From DATMER01 sp040349255 (GTDB taxonomy: Bacteria > Acidobacteriota > Thermoanaerobaculia > Multivoradales > UBA5704): 64,000 bases of DNA. Of this stretch, positions 7,012 to 15,929 are shown piece by piece. The stretch spans positions 1 through 64,000 of the forward strand of contig JBEQUE010000206.1 in the NCBI GenBank assembly GCA_040349255.1, given 5' to 3'. The notes beneath the pieces are model-generated. The model saw only the letters and a list, made by a program, of their open reading frames with translations. It had not been told where the DNA came from and did no database searches. Numbering within the stretch: position 1 is the stretch's first letter; each line of letters opens with the position of its first letter. The position numbers and the translations under genes were made by a program.

Positions 7012-7869
7012 ATGGAGTCCATCCAGACCATCGGAGTGATCGGCGCGGGCACCATGGGCCACGGCATCGCCCAGGTGGCCGCGCAGAGCGGGTTCGACGT
7101 GCTGCTGGTCGACGTGGCGCCGGAAGCTCTCCAGCGCGGCATGACCCAGATCGGCAAGGGCTTCGAGCGCCTGGTGAGCAAGGGCAAGATGGCGGCGGAG
7201 GACCGCGACGCCGCGCTCGCCCGCGTCGCCGCGCACGGCCGGCTGGCCGTCCTCGACCAGGCCGACCTCGTGGTCGAGGCCGTGGTGGAAAGGCTGGAGG
7301 TCAAGCAGTCCGTGATCAAGGAGCTGGATCGGATCTGCAAGGCGGACGCGATCCTCGGCTCGAACACCAGCTCGATCTCGATCACGAAGCTCGCCGCGGT
7401 CACGTCCCGTCCGGAGAGGGTGATCGGCATGCACTTCATGAACCCGGTCCCGGTCATGCAGCTCGTGGAGATCATCCGCGGCCTGGCGACCGATCAGGCG
7501 ACCTACGACGCGGTCGAGGCGGCCTCCCGGAAGATGGGCAAGACGCCGGTCGAGGTCCACGACTCGCCGGGGTTCGTCTCGAACCGCGTGCTGCTGCCGA
7601 TGATCAACGAGGCCGTCTATTGTCTGTACGAGGGGGTCGGGAAGCCGGAGGCGATCGACGAGGTTATGAAGCTCGGGATGAACCATCCGATGGGACCGCT
7701 GGCGCTGGCCGACCTGATCGGCCTCGACGTCTGTCTCGACATCCTGCGGGTGCTGCAGGACGGCTTCGGCGATCCGAAGTACCGGCCGTGCCCGCTGCTG
7801 GTCAAGATGGTCGACGCCGGCTACCTGGGCCGGAAGTCCGGCCGGGGTTTCTATTCGTACGACGCATGA
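7012..7869 (+). CDS. hbd: 3-hydroxybutyryl-CoA dehydrogenase
   Basis: The enzyme oxidises or reduces 3-hydroxyacyl-CoA with NAD(P) in fatty-acid or butyrate-type metabolism. The 285-residue product has the dinucleotide fold IGVIGAGTMGHGIAQVAA at the N-terminus, the SNTSSISIT segment, the catalytic-region motif GMHFMNPVPVMQLVEIIRG, and the C-terminal domain signature DSPGFVSNRVLLPMINEA. Length matches the single-domain bacterial enzyme. I chose the ATG at 7012 because it gives the standard N-terminus and has GGGGAAAGGG upstream. A GTG 36 nt earlier is in frame but less likely. Confidence 0.93.
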   Translation: MESIQTIGVIGAGTMGHGIAQVAAQSGFDVLLVDVAPEALQRGMTQIGKGFERLVSKGKMAAEDRDAALARVAAHGRLAVLDQADLVVEAVVERLEVKQSVIKELDRICKADAILGSNTSSISITKLAAVTSRPERVIGMHFMNPVPVMQLVEIIRGLATDQATYDAVEAASRKMGKTPVEVHDSPGFVSNRVLLPMINEAVYCLYEGVGKPEAIDEVMKLGMNHPMGPLALADLIGLDVCLDILRVLQDGFGDPKYRPCPLLVKMVDAGYLGRKSGRGFYSYDA

Positions 7870-7887
7870 GGCGCGACGGATGAGGCA

Positions 7888-9768
7888 ATGGAGGAGATGA
7901 AGACCCTAGTCGAGGATCGCGGCATGTACTGCCAGGTCTGCGGCGCCCCGAACCGGGACGATCACGAGTACTGCGTGCGCTGCCACCAGAAGCTGCTGGT
8001 GGTATCCGGTCCGATGCGCGAGGACGAGGACGGCTACGAGGAGACCCTTGAGGAGAGCTTCTCCTTCGACGAGCACCTCCTCGAGCGCATCTCGATCCTG
8101 GAGGAGGCGGTCAAGCGCACGGCCGAGACCGTGCGCCAGGTCCTCGGCGCCCTGCACAAGCAGGAGAAGAACATCCTCATCAACCAGACCGGCCTGTCGG
8201 CGCTGCGCGAGCTGCTCGAGCAGAAGCACTACATCGGCTGGGAGGAGTGGAGCGACCTCTGGGAGTCCAAGATGGACTACCAGCTCCTCGCGCTGGAGAA
8301 GCGCGAGCGCTTCCTCTCGATCAAGGAGCGCATCGCCGCGCTCCACCACGGCGACAAGCGCAAGCTCTTCCTCCAGCACCTGGAGGACGCCGAGTACGCG
8401 CTCTTCGCCTTCGACATCGAGCGCGCCGTGGGCTCGCTCGAAGCCGCCTTCAAGCTCGACCGCGACAACTACGAGCTCGCCTACTTCCTCGGCGAGACCC
8501 ACTTCAACGAAGGGGACACCACCTCGGCGCTGACCTACTTCGACCGCGTGCTGGACGTCAAACCCGATCACTACGAGGGGCTCGTCTACAGCGGCGTGAT
8601 CCATTACGAGAAGGGCGACCACCTGCGCGCCGAGGATTATCTCAAGCGCGCCATCGCGCTCTATCCCGAGAGCTTCCTGCCGCACTTCAGCCTCGGCGCG
8701 GTCTACGCCGGCCAGGGCAACCTCGCCCGGGCGGTGCTCTTCCTGGAGCGCGCGGTGCAGGTCGATCCGGTGCCGCAGGCGCTCTTCCTGCTCGGGAGCT
8801 GCTACTACGAGATGGGCAAGCTCTCGCTGTCGGTCCACTACCTCCAGGAGGCGGTGCGGCACGACCCGGCGTTCGAGGAGGCCCACCACCTGCTTGGCCT
8901 GGCCTATCTCGACCGCCACTGGACGCGCAAGGCGCTGGAGTCGTTCCGCCAGGCGCAGCGGCTCAACCCGAAGAAGCTGCAGTACCAGGACCTGGTGCGC
9001 TACCTCTCGGGCGCCGCGGGCTCGCCGCTGCCGGGCGTGAGCGGCGAGGCGGAGGCCTGGTTCGCCAAGGGCGAAGAGTTCCTGGCGCGCGAAAACCTCA
9101 AGCAGGCGCACGCCTGCTACCGCCGGGCGCTGTCGCTCGACCCGGACAACCCGACGCTCCTCATGTCCTACGCGCTCCTGTGCCTGCATCTCAACCGCAA
9201 CCAGGAGATCGAGGCCGTGACGCGCAAGGTGCTCGATCTCAAGCCCGGCGAGATGCTCATGGCTACCGCCTACGCCACGCTGATCGAGGCCATGCGCAGC
9301 CAGGGCAAGTACCGCGAGGGCAACCGCATCGGCCGCGTGCTCCTCGACGAGGGCAGCTCGAACTTCGCCAAGTCGATCGCCTACTACGAGATGGCGTACA
9401 ACCTGGCGGAGATGGAGGAGGACCTGGACCAGGCGCTCGACTTCGCCCGGCAGTCGGTCGAGCTGGCGCCGGACGAGATCAAGCAGTTCCCGCTCGCCGC
9501 GCTCGGCTGGGTGCACTACAAGAGGAAGGAGTTCGAGAAGGCGGTCGACTTCCTCGCCCGGTCGAGCGAGCTCGGGCCGTCCTCGACCACGCTGACCCAC
9601 CTCGGGATGGCGCTCCTGGCCTCGGGCGACGAGGACAAGGCGCGGACGGTGCTCGCCCACGCCCGCACGGCGGGCGACCGCGGCGAGGCGTTGCAGGAAA
9701 AGATGATGGAATGCATGAAGGACTCGACGCGCCTGATCGAGCGGGCGCGCCGGGGGCAGAGAAAGTAA
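7888..9768 (+). CDS. Zinc-ribbon TPR repeat protein
   Basis: The 626-residue protein opens with a zinc ribbon (MYCQVCGAPNRDDHEYCVRCHQKLL, two CxxC knuckles at about residues 15-37). An acidic linker and a coiled-coil/helical block follow to about residue 160. The rest is a long run of TPR units (for example YELAYFLGETHFNEGDTTSALTYFDRVLDVKPDH). It has no signal peptide or membrane helix, so a cytoplasmic scaffold role is likely. An internal ATG at 7924 directly before the ribbon is an alternative start. It lies 18 bp after hbd and 54 bp before proS, in the same orientation. Confidence 0.8.
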   Translation: MEEMKTLVEDRGMYCQVCGAPNRDDHEYCVRCHQKLLVVSGPMREDEDGYEETLEESFSFDEHLLERISILEEAVKRTAETVRQVLGALHKQEKNILINQTGLSALRELLEQKHYIGWEEWSDLWESKMDYQLLALEKRERFLSIKERIAALHHGDKRKLFLQHLEDAEYALFAFDIERAVGSLEAAFKLDRDNYELAYFLGETHFNEGDTTSALTYFDRVLDVKPDHYEGLVYSGVIHYEKGDHLRAEDYLKRAIALYPESFLPHFSLGAVYAGQGNLARAVLFLERAVQVDPVPQALFLLGSCYYEMGKLSLSVHYLQEAVRHDPAFEEAHHLLGLAYLDRHWTRKALESFRQAQRLNPKKLQYQDLVRYLSGAAGSPLPGVSGEAEAWFAKGEEFLARENLKQAHACYRRALSLDPDNPTLLMSYALLCLHLNRNQEIEAVTRKVLDLKPGEMLMATAYATLIEAMRSQGKYREGNRIGRVLLDEGSSNFAKSIAYYEMAYNLAEMEEDLDQALDFARQSVELAPDEIKQFPLAALGWVHYKRKEFEKAVDFLARSSELGPSSTTLTHLGMALLASGDEDKARTVLAHARTAGDRGEALQEKMMECMKDSTRLIERARRGQRK

Positions 9769-9822
9769 GACGGACGACACCCGTCCAACCACCCACGATC
9801 CAGGTCGGGAGCAGGAGAGCGC

Positions 9823-11526
9823 ATGCGCTGGAGCCAGTTCTATCTCTTCACCACCCGCGAGGTGCCGAACGACGCCGAGGTGATCAGCCACCAGCTCATG
9901 GTGCGCTCGGGCATGATCAAGAAGGTCGCGGCCGGCATCTACTCGTATCTCCCGCTCGGCTGGCGGAGCCTGCAGAAGCTGATGGCGATCGTGCGCCGCG
10001 AGATGAACGCGGCCGGCGCGGTCGAGCTGTCGCTGCCGGCGATCCAGCCGGCCGAGCTGTGGCAGGAGTCCGGGCGGTGGCAGCGCTACGGCAAGGAGCT
10101 GCTGCGCATCAAGGACCGCCACGAGCGCGACTTCGTGTTCGGCCCGACGCACGAGGAGGTCATCACCGACCTCGTGCGGCGCGACGTGAAGAGCTACCGC
10201 CAGCTCCCGTTCAACCTGTACCAGATCCAGACCAAGTTCCGCGACGAGATCCGGCCGCGCTTCGGCCTGATGCGCGGGCGCGAGTTCCTGATGAAGGACG
10301 CCTACTCGTTCCACGCCGGAGCCGAGGGGCTCGACGTGGCCTACGAGGCGATGCGCAACGCCTACTGCCGCGTCTTCGAGTCGTGCCAGCTCGACTACTC
10401 GCCGGTGGAGGCGGACGTCGGCACGATCGGCGGCTCGGCCTCGCACGAGTTCATGGTGGTGGCCGACACCGGCGAGAGCGCGGTGGTGCGCTGCCCGTCC
10501 TGCGGCTACGCCGCGAACGTCGAGCGCGCCGAGACCCGGGGGATCGCCGAGACGGCCGAAGGAGGGAACCAGGAGCGCAAGGAGATCGCGACGCCGGGCC
10601 AGAAGTCGATCGAGGAGGTCTCGAAGTTCCTCGGCATCGAGCCGCGCCAGCTCGTCAAGACGCTGATCTACGAGACCGAGAAGGGGCTCGTGGCGGTGCT
10701 CGTCCGCGGCGACCGCGAGGTCAACGAGGTCAAGCTCACCAACCACCTGGACGTCCAGCACCTCAACCTCGCGAGCGAGGAGAAGGTGCGCGAGGCGACC
10801 GGGTCGCCGGTGGGCTTCGCCGGGCCGGTGGGGCTCTCGGGCATCCGGGTGGTGGCCGACGAGACCGTGCGTGGCATGAAGGACTTCGCCACGGGGGCCA
10901 ACAAGGAGGACGCCCACTACACGGGCGTCAACTGGGGTAGAGACGCCGAGCTGTCCGAATTCGCCGACCTGCTCCTGGTCACGGGCGGCGACCCCTGCCC
11001 GCGCTGCGACGGGAAGCTCGAGCTGTTCCGCGGCATCGAGGTGGGGCACATCTTCAAGCTCGGCACCAAGTACTCGGCGGCGCTGGGCTGCAACTTCACG
11101 GACGAGGACGGGCAGGAGCGGCCGATGATCATGGGCTGCTACGGCCTCGGCATCGGCCGCACCGTGGCCGCGGCCATCGAGCAGAACCACGACGCGGACG
11201 GCATCATCTGGCCCCGGCCCCTGGCGCCGTTCGAGGTGCTGCTCGCGGCGCTCAACCCGGACGACGGCGAGGTGCGGCGCGTGGCCGAGCAGCTCTACGG
11301 CCAGCTCCTGGAGAAGGGGATCGAGGTGCTGTTCGACGACCGCGACGAGCGGCCGGGCGTCAAGTTCAAGGACGCCGACCTGGTCGGCTTCCCGGTGCGC
11401 ATCGTGGTCGGCGCCAAGTCGCTCGCCGAGGGCAAGGTCGAGGTCTCGCTGCGCCGCGACCGCCAGAAGCAGCTCGTGACGGTGGTCGAGGCGGTGCCGC
11501 GGGTCCTGGAGCTGCTGGAGGGCTGA
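9823..11526 (+). CDS. proS: Prolyl-tRNA synthetase
   Basis: The enzyme charges tRNA(Pro). The 567-residue protein has the bacterial-type architecture: class II motif 1-2 regions (MIKKVAAGIYSYLPLGWRSLQKL, EIRPRFGLMRGREFLMKDAYSFH), an inserted YbaK-like editing domain (about residues 225-390, with VKTLIYETEKGLVAVLVRGDREVNEVKL), motif 3 (MGCYGLGIGRTVAA), and a C-terminal anticodon-binding domain (FDDRDERPGVKFKDADLVGFP). Length is typical for the editing-competent form. The start is the first ATG, giving MRWSQFYLFTTREVPN. Confidence 0.96.
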   Translation: MRWSQFYLFTTREVPNDAEVISHQLMVRSGMIKKVAAGIYSYLPLGWRSLQKLMAIVRREMNAAGAVELSLPAIQPAELWQESGRWQRYGKELLRIKDRHERDFVFGPTHEEVITDLVRRDVKSYRQLPFNLYQIQTKFRDEIRPRFGLMRGREFLMKDAYSFHAGAEGLDVAYEAMRNAYCRVFESCQLDYSPVEADVGTIGGSASHEFMVVADTGESAVVRCPSCGYAANVERAETRGIAETAEGGNQERKEIATPGQKSIEEVSKFLGIEPRQLVKTLIYETEKGLVAVLVRGDREVNEVKLTNHLDVQHLNLASEEKVREATGSPVGFAGPVGLSGIRVVADETVRGMKDFATGANKEDAHYTGVNWGRDAELSEFADLLLVTGGDPCPRCDGKLELFRGIEVGHIFKLGTKYSAALGCNFTDEDGQERPMIMGCYGLGIGRTVAAAIEQNHDADGIIWPRPLAPFEVLLAALNPDDGEVRRVAEQLYGQLLEKGIEVLFDDRDERPGVKFKDADLVGFPVRIVVGAKSLAEGKVEVSLRRDRQKQLVTVVEAVPRVLELLEG

Positions 11527-11532
11527 CGGAGA

Positions 11533-11538
11533 TAGACT
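11533..11538 (+). promoter_or_regulatory. Putative -10 (TAGACT) before the methyltransferase gene
   Basis: TAGACT ends 11 nt before the ATG at 11550, after the proS stop. There is no purine-rich ribosome-binding site between. Confidence 0.35.
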
Positions 11539-11549
11539 CTCTCCGGCCC

Positions 11550-12401
11550 ATGTCCCGCAAACTGATCGAGAACGTGTCGGACACGGCGCGGTGGGTGGCT
11601 TTCTACCGCGCCATGGAGAGCGACCGGCCGGACGCGCACTTCCGCGACCCCTGGGCGCGGCGGCTCGCCGGCGAGCGCGGCGCCGCGATCGTGCGCCACA
11701 TCCCGCGCGCCGAGGCCATGGCCTGGGCGCTGATCGTCCGCACCTGCGTGTTCGACGAGCTGATCCTCCAGGCCGTCCGGCGCGACGGCGCCGACGTGGT
11801 GCTGAACCTGGCGGCCGGCTTCGATACGCGCCCCTACCGCCTGCCGCTGCCGCCGGAGCTGCGCTGGATCGAGGTCGACCTGCCCGAGCTGCTCAGCCAC
11901 AAGGAGCGCGAGCTCGAAGGCGAGACGCCGGTCTGCGAGCTGGAACGGATCAAGCTCGACCTCGCGGACCCGGAAGCCCGTCGCGGGCTGTTCGAACAGG
12001 TGGGCGGGATGGGCCGGAAGGTGCTCGTGGCGTCGGAGGGGCTCCTGCTCTATCTGACCCCGGAGCAGGTGGGGCCGCTCGCGACCGACCTGCACGGACA
12101 GCCGTCGTTCCGCTGGTGGATCACCGACCTGCTCTCGCCGGCCCTGCGCAAGCGCCTGCACCGGAGCTGGGGACCCCACCTGGAGAGCGCCAACGCTCCC
12201 TACCAGTTTGCGCCCGAGGAGGGACCGGACTTCTTCCGCCCGTTCGGCTGGGACGTGGCCGAGTTCCGGCCGGTGTTCGACGAGGCGAGACGGCTCCGGC
12301 GGGAGATGCCCCTGGCCTGGCTGCTGGCCTGGATCGGGCGCAAGGGCTTCGGCAAGGGGGCCGGCGTGGCGCTGCTGGAGCGGACGGATGAAACTTCCTG
12401 A
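11550..12401 (+). CDS. SAM-dependent methyltransferase, leucine carboxyl methyltransferase-like family
   Basis: The 283-residue protein matches the bacterial branch of the LCM/PF04072 family. Visible motifs are the start-proximal DTARWVAFYRAMESDRPDAHFRDPWARRLAG, the SAM-binding loop VVLNLAAGFDTRPYRL, the acidic loop WIEVDLPELLSHK, and VASEGLLLYLTPEQV. In bacteria these are mostly uncharacterised small-molecule or polyketide O-methyltransferases. No substrate can be assigned. Its 3' end overlaps the next gene by 14 nt, so the two are co-expressed. Confidence 0.85.
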   Translation: MSRKLIENVSDTARWVAFYRAMESDRPDAHFRDPWARRLAGERGAAIVRHIPRAEAMAWALIVRTCVFDELILQAVRRDGADVVLNLAAGFDTRPYRLPLPPELRWIEVDLPELLSHKERELEGETPVCELERIKLDLADPEARRGLFEQVGGMGRKVLVASEGLLLYLTPEQVGPLATDLHGQPSFRWWITDLLSPALRKRLHRSWGPHLESANAPYQFAPEEGPDFFRPFGWDVAEFRPVFDEARRLRREMPLAWLLAWIGRKGFGKGAGVALLERTDETS

Positions 12402-13338
12402 CGCCGCCGACGTCCTCGCGGCGCGCGAGGCGCTCTCTGGGGTTGTGCCGCGCACGCCGGTCCTGCGCTCCGACGCGCTGGACGGGCTGGCGGGCGCCCG
12501 CCTCTGGTTCAAGGCCGAAAATCTCCAGCTCACGGGCTCGTTCAAGGTGCGGGGCGCCTGGAACCGGGTGCGCTCGTTCACGCCGGAGGAGCTGGCGCCC
12601 GGCCTGATCACGGTGAGCGCCGGCAACGCCGCGCTGGGCGCCGCCTGGGCCGCGCGCCGGGCGGGAGCGGAGCTGGTGGTCGTGATGCCGGAGAACGCCG
12701 TGCCCGAGAAGCTCGCCGCCGTGGCCGCCTTCGGCGCCCGGATCGAGAAGGACGGGGTCACGAACGCCACGCAGGCCTTCGAGCGCCTCGCCCGGCTGAG
12801 GAGCGAGCACGGCTACACCCTGGTTCACCCGTTCGACGATCCGTTCGTCATCGCGGGCGCGGGCACGGCCACCTGGGAGCTGTTGGAGGACGTGCCGGAC
12901 CTCGACTGTCTGGCGGTGCCCACCTCGGGCGGCGGGCTCCTCGCGGGCGCCGTGTTGGCGGCAGACCCGAAGATCGAGCTCTACGGCATCCAGCCCGAGG
13001 GCGCGGCGGGCCTGGTGCGGTCGCTGGCGGCGAGTGAGCCCACGCCGCCCGAAAGCATCCGGACCGTGGCCGACGGCCTGACCGCGCCGAAGCCGGGGGT
13101 GATCAACTTCGAGCTGATCCGCCGGCGCGTGGATGGAGCGCTGACGGTGAGCGACGACGCGATCCTCGACGCCATGGCGCTCATCCTGCGCCATCTGCGG
13201 GTGATCGTGGAGCCCTCGGGCGCGGCGGCCCTGGCCGGCGTCCTGGCCCATGGCGTCTTCCGGGGACGGAACGTCGGCGTCCTCCTGAGCGGCAGCAACA
13301 CGGGCGCCGAGCGGATCCGCGAGGTTCTCTCGCGCTAG
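12388..13338 (+). CDS. PLP-dependent threonine dehydratase / serine racemase-like enzyme
   Basis: This fold-type II PLP enzyme has 316 residues. The Schiff-base lysine is in LTGSFKVRGAW, the asparagine loop reads TVSAGNAALGAAWAA (the family usually has S-x-G-N-H; here the residue after Asn is Ala), and the phosphate loop is VPTSGGGLLAG. Its size fits catabolic threonine ammonia-lyase or serine racemase without an ACT regulatory domain. The ATG at 12388 lies inside the end of the methyltransferase gene (14-nt overlap). The stop abuts the stop of the convergent minus-strand gene with no gap. Confidence 0.85.
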   Translation: MKLPDAADVLAAREALSGVVPRTPVLRSDALDGLAGARLWFKAENLQLTGSFKVRGAWNRVRSFTPEELAPGLITVSAGNAALGAAWAARRAGAELVVVMPENAVPEKLAAVAAFGARIEKDGVTNATQAFERLARLRSEHGYTLVHPFDDPFVIAGAGTATWELLEDVPDLDCLAVPTSGGGLLAGAVLAADPKIELYGIQPEGAAGLVRSLAASEPTPPESIRTVADGLTAPKPGVINFELIRRRVDGALTVSDDAILDAMALILRHLRVIVEPSGAAALAGVLAHGVFRGRNVGVLLSGSNTGAERIREVLSR

Positions 13339-14133
13339 TCAGTGGCTCCGGAACTGCCGCTCCGGGGCCGTTCCGAGCCCCGGACCGGCGCCGGCCCTGC
13401 CTCTCGATCGCAGGTGCAGGAAGCTCGGCCGGTTGAGCACGATCCGGGCGAGCTGGTCGTGCTCGCGCAGCGCGACGAACGCCTCGGCGGCACGGTCCAG
13501 CAGCTCCAGCGCGATCCGGGTATGGCCCAGGTCGCGGCGCAGGAGGGCCTCCAGGAGGTCGATCCGCGCGGCGAGGTCCGGGTCGGCTCCGCCGCGCTGC
13601 TGGTGGAGCCGCGACTCGACGAACGCGCGCAGGGCGCGCTCGGGATCGCCCGCGATGCGCAGGGCCTCGCCTTCCAGGGCGAGCGCGTAGGCTTCGAGAT
13701 CGGCCAGCGCGGCGGTGCCGCCGCAGGAGCCCGGATCGACCTGCCCGGCGACGGCGCGGCCGAGGCGCGCCAGCTCGCCGCCCCCGAGAGGGTCGCGCTG
13801 GACCAGCGCCTCGCTGCGCCGGAGCGCGTAGGCGGCCAGCGCGTAGCTCTGGAAGCGGGGCTCCAGGGCCAGGGCGGCCTCCCTCTCGGCTTCGGAGAGG
13901 GAGAGGATCTCCGTCAGGAGGCCCGGCGCCGCCGCCTTCTCGGCGCGGACGCGGGGGAGGCGCCGCAGCGTGTCCTCCGCCGCGCGGCTCAAGGCGTCGC
14001 GATACCCCTGCTCTTCCTGGGCCGCCAGCTCGCTCAGGCGGGACCGGCACTCGGGACACGCGCCCAGATGCTCCATCTCGGCGGTGAACCGCCGGGCCAG
14101 GATCCGGGCCTGCTCGTCGGAAAGGTGTGGCAT
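13339..14133 (-). CDS. Zinc-motif TPR-type protein, C-terminally truncated paralogue of the next gene
   Basis: The product has 264 residues. Near residues 20-30 it has EHLGACPECRSRL, an H-x3-C-x2-C motif like those of zinc anti-sigma domains. From about residue 70 it aligns with the neighbouring 422-residue protein, sharing QVDPGSCGGTAALADLEAYA and RGGADPDLAARIDLLEALLRRDL. After about residue 230 the resemblance ends in an Arg/Gly-rich tail and the ~180-residue TPR half is absent. The start at 14133 has GGGGGGATT 5 nt upstream. An in-frame TTG at 14154 is less likely. It may be a remnant or a regulatory short form. Confidence 0.65.
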   Translation of the reverse strand: MPHLSDEQARILARRFTAEMEHLGACPECRSRLSELAAQEEQGYRDALSRAAEDTLRRLPRVRAEKAAAPGLLTEILSLSEAEREAALALEPRFQSYALAAYALRRSEALVQRDPLGGGELARLGRAVAGQVDPGSCGGTAALADLEAYALALEGEALRIAGDPERALRAFVESRLHQQRGGADPDLAARIDLLEALLRRDLGHTRIALELLDRAAEAFVALREHDQLARIVLNRPSFLHLRSRGRAGAGPGLGTAPERQFRSH

Positions 14134-14162
14134 GAGAATCCCCCCAAAAACCAAAGCCCTCT

Positions 14163-14168
14163 TCTATA
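14163..14168 (-). promoter_or_regulatory. TATAGA -10 element of the truncated TPR gene
   Basis: On the minus strand TATAGA lies 29 nt before the SD-led ATG at 14133. The context GTATAGAAGAGGG closely resembles that of the two other minus-strand genes of this module. No convincing -35 hexamer is visible. Confidence 0.4.
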
Positions 14169-14184
14169 CAGTTGCCGCTGGGGC

Positions 14185-14222
14185 CAAAAAAATGACACCG
14201 GCCTGAAAAAAGGCCGGTGTCG
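14185..14222 (-). terminator. Rho-independent terminator of the 422-aa TPR gene
   Basis: An 11-bp perfect stem (GACACCGGCCT / AGGCCGGTGTC) at 14194-14221 has a 6-nt A-rich loop. On the minus strand it is followed by A and then seven T residues. It lies 32 nt after the stop at 14254, which is textbook intrinsic terminator geometry. Confidence 0.88.
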
Positions 14223-14253
14223 GGGGGCTGAACGGGGTGATCCGCGGGGGGCG

Positions 14254-15522
14254 CTAGCTCGGCGGGTTGCCCCGGACCTGGCTCGCGCGGATCTTTTCGG
14301 CGACCTGCGCGAGGAGCGAGAGGTTGACCGCTTCCTGCTCCGCCGCCTCGTGCACCAGCTTGAGGGCGGCGAGGGCCTCCGGGTTCATCTCGCGCATCTG
14401 GAACATCCCGACCAGGTTGGAGGCGACCCGGAGCACCTCGGACGACTGTCCGCGGCGGGCGTAGACGGTGACCAGGTCCAGCCCGGCGAGAGCGGCGTCC
14501 ATCGGATAGCCGTGCTCGGCCAGGCGGTCGGCGGCCTGGGTGAGGAGCCGCTCCGCCTCGCCGAGATCTTCTCCGATCTCGCGCGCGATCAGGCCCTCGG
14601 CCCAGATCCGGCGGCTGGTGGTCAGCGGATCGGTGAACTGGAGATAGAGCTGCTGCGACTCCTGGTAGAGGTCGGCCGCGTCGCGGGCGCGCCCGCACTC
14701 CGCCAGGGCGAAGATCAGGTTGTGGCGCACGGCCAGGGCGAGCCAGGGGTCCTGGGCGAGCGGCAGCGCCTTCTGCAGGTTCTTCACCACCTGGTCGAGC
14801 TCCCGCGTGACCAGGTAGACGGTGGCCCTGTTGATCAGGGTCCGGGCCTGGAGGTTGCGGTCCTTGAGGGTGACGAAGACCCGCTCGGCCTTGTCGAGCA
14901 GGTCGAGAGCCGAGGGGAACTGGCGCAGGTCGCGCCGCAGCGACGCCTCGAGCAGGTCGATGCGGGCCGACAGATCGGGATCAGCGCCGCCCCGCTCCTG
15001 GGCCTGGCGGGCTTCCATGAACATCCGGTGGGCCGGCCGGAACTCGTTGCGGACGCGCTGGGCATTGCCTTCCATCGCGGTCGCATAGGCCTCGAGGTCG
15101 GCGAGCGCCGCGCTGCCGCCGCACTGGCGGGGATCCGCCTGCACGGCGATCACCCGGGCCAGCCGCGCGAGCTCTCCGGCCATGACCGGGTCGTGGGTCA
15201 CCACCTTCTCGCAGCGCTCCAAGGTATAGGAGGCCAGAGAGTAGGTCTGGAACTGCGGCTGGGCGGCGACCGCCGCCTCCCGTTCCTGGTTGGGCATGGC
15301 CAGCAGCTCGGCCAGGAGGGCCGGAGCCTGGGCCCGTTCCTGGGACACCCTGTCGTTGCGGCTCAGAAGATCCCGGAGCATGCTGTCCATGGCGTTCGGG
15401 TCGTCCAGGACCGATTCGCTCGGCTGTCCGGCCTCGTCCGCCTCCAGGCGCTCCTTCTCTCCTTCGAGGACCTTCGTGAGAACACGTGCCAGGGCACCCA
15501 CCCGCTTGTCCGGATGTTCCAT
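14254..15522 (-). CDS. TPR-repeat protein of a zinc/TPR/secreted-peptide module
   Basis: The 422-residue protein has no signal peptide. Its N-terminal ~70 residues are charged. A helical domain follows that is shared with the downstream paralogue (QADPRQCGGSAALADLEAYATAMEGNAQRV). The C-terminal ~200 residues are TPR-like (TLINRATVYLVTRELDQVVKNLQKALPLAQ and AERLLTQAADRLAEHGYPMDAALAGLDLV). The start at 15522 is set by a strong AGGAGG 7 nt upstream. An earlier in-frame ATG at 15549 precedes that site. It has its own TATAGA promoter and a strong terminator, so it is a separate transcription unit. Function is unknown; a cytoplasmic sensor or regulator is a guess. Confidence 0.72.
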   Translation of the reverse strand: MEHPDKRVGALARVLTKVLEGEKERLEADEAGQPSESVLDDPNAMDSMLRDLLSRNDRVSQERAQAPALLAELLAMPNQEREAAVAAQPQFQTYSLASYTLERCEKVVTHDPVMAGELARLARVIAVQADPRQCGGSAALADLEAYATAMEGNAQRVRNEFRPAHRMFMEARQAQERGGADPDLSARIDLLEASLRRDLRQFPSALDLLDKAERVFVTLKDRNLQARTLINRATVYLVTRELDQVVKNLQKALPLAQDPWLALAVRHNLIFALAECGRARDAADLYQESQQLYLQFTDPLTTSRRIWAEGLIAREIGEDLGEAERLLTQAADRLAEHGYPMDAALAGLDLVTVYARRGQSSEVLRVASNLVGMFQMREMNPEALAALKLVHEAAEQEAVNLSLLAQVAEKIRASQVRGNPPS

Positions 15523-15561
15523 GGTCTCCCTCCTGATCCTTCCGATCATTTGCTTCCCTAT

Positions 15562-15567
15562 TCTATA
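15562..15567 (-). promoter_or_regulatory. TATAGA -10 element of the 422-aa TPR gene
   Basis: On the minus strand ACTATAGAATAGGG places a -10 hexamer 39 nt before the SD-led ATG at 15522. TTTCCA lies 17 nt upstream as a weak -35 candidate. Confidence 0.45.
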
Positions 15568-15607
15568 GTCTCAAGACACAATTCTGGAAATCCTGGAAGA
15601 AAACTTC

Positions 15608-15895
15608 TTACCATCCACCGTTCGGATCGATGAAGCCGCCGACGTCGGTGTGCACCCCATTCCTCGGCGGGTCCGGGTTCGGCACCGGGGCGCCCTCGGT
15701 CGAGGCGTCGAAGATCGAGACGAAGACGTCCTTCGCGTCGAGCACCGAGGCCAGCCAGTCCCAGACGGCGGACAGCGTGCCGGAGGCCCGCTCGGGGCCC
15801 GGACCGTTCGCCGACGGCAGGGCATGCGCCGTGCCGGTCGCCAGAAACAGGGCGAGCGCCAGCAGGGCGAAGATCGAACGCGCTGTGCGAGACAT
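15608..15895 (-). CDS. Small secreted peptide, 95 aa, ending GGFIDPNGGW
   Basis: The ATG at 15895 is preceded by GGAGGAGA and starts a clear Sec signal peptide (MSRTARSIFALLALALFLATGTAHA). The mature part of about 70 residues is acidic and Gly/Pro-rich, has no cysteine, and ends in a compact DVGGFIDPNGGW tail. It is not a known family to me. It lies upstream of two zinc/TPR paralogues in the same orientation and has a similar -10 element, so the three may form one functional module. A tandem 12-bp repeat upstream suggests dedicated regulation. Confidence 0.65.
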   Translation of the reverse strand: MSRTARSIFALLALALFLATGTAHALPSANGPGPERASGTLSAVWDWLASVLDAKDVFVSIFDASTEGAPVPNPDPPRNGVHTDVGGFIDPNGGW

Positions 15896-15929
15896 ACAGG
15901 TCTCCTCCATCCTGAGTTCCGGCTTGCCC

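Noticed and set aside
7906..11190. Very long open frame on the minus strand (over 1000 codons) opposite the TPR protein and proS
   Set aside because: It is antisense to two well-supported genes. Its composition (His/Arg/Leu/Val-rich, low complexity) is what GC-rich third positions produce on the opposite strand.
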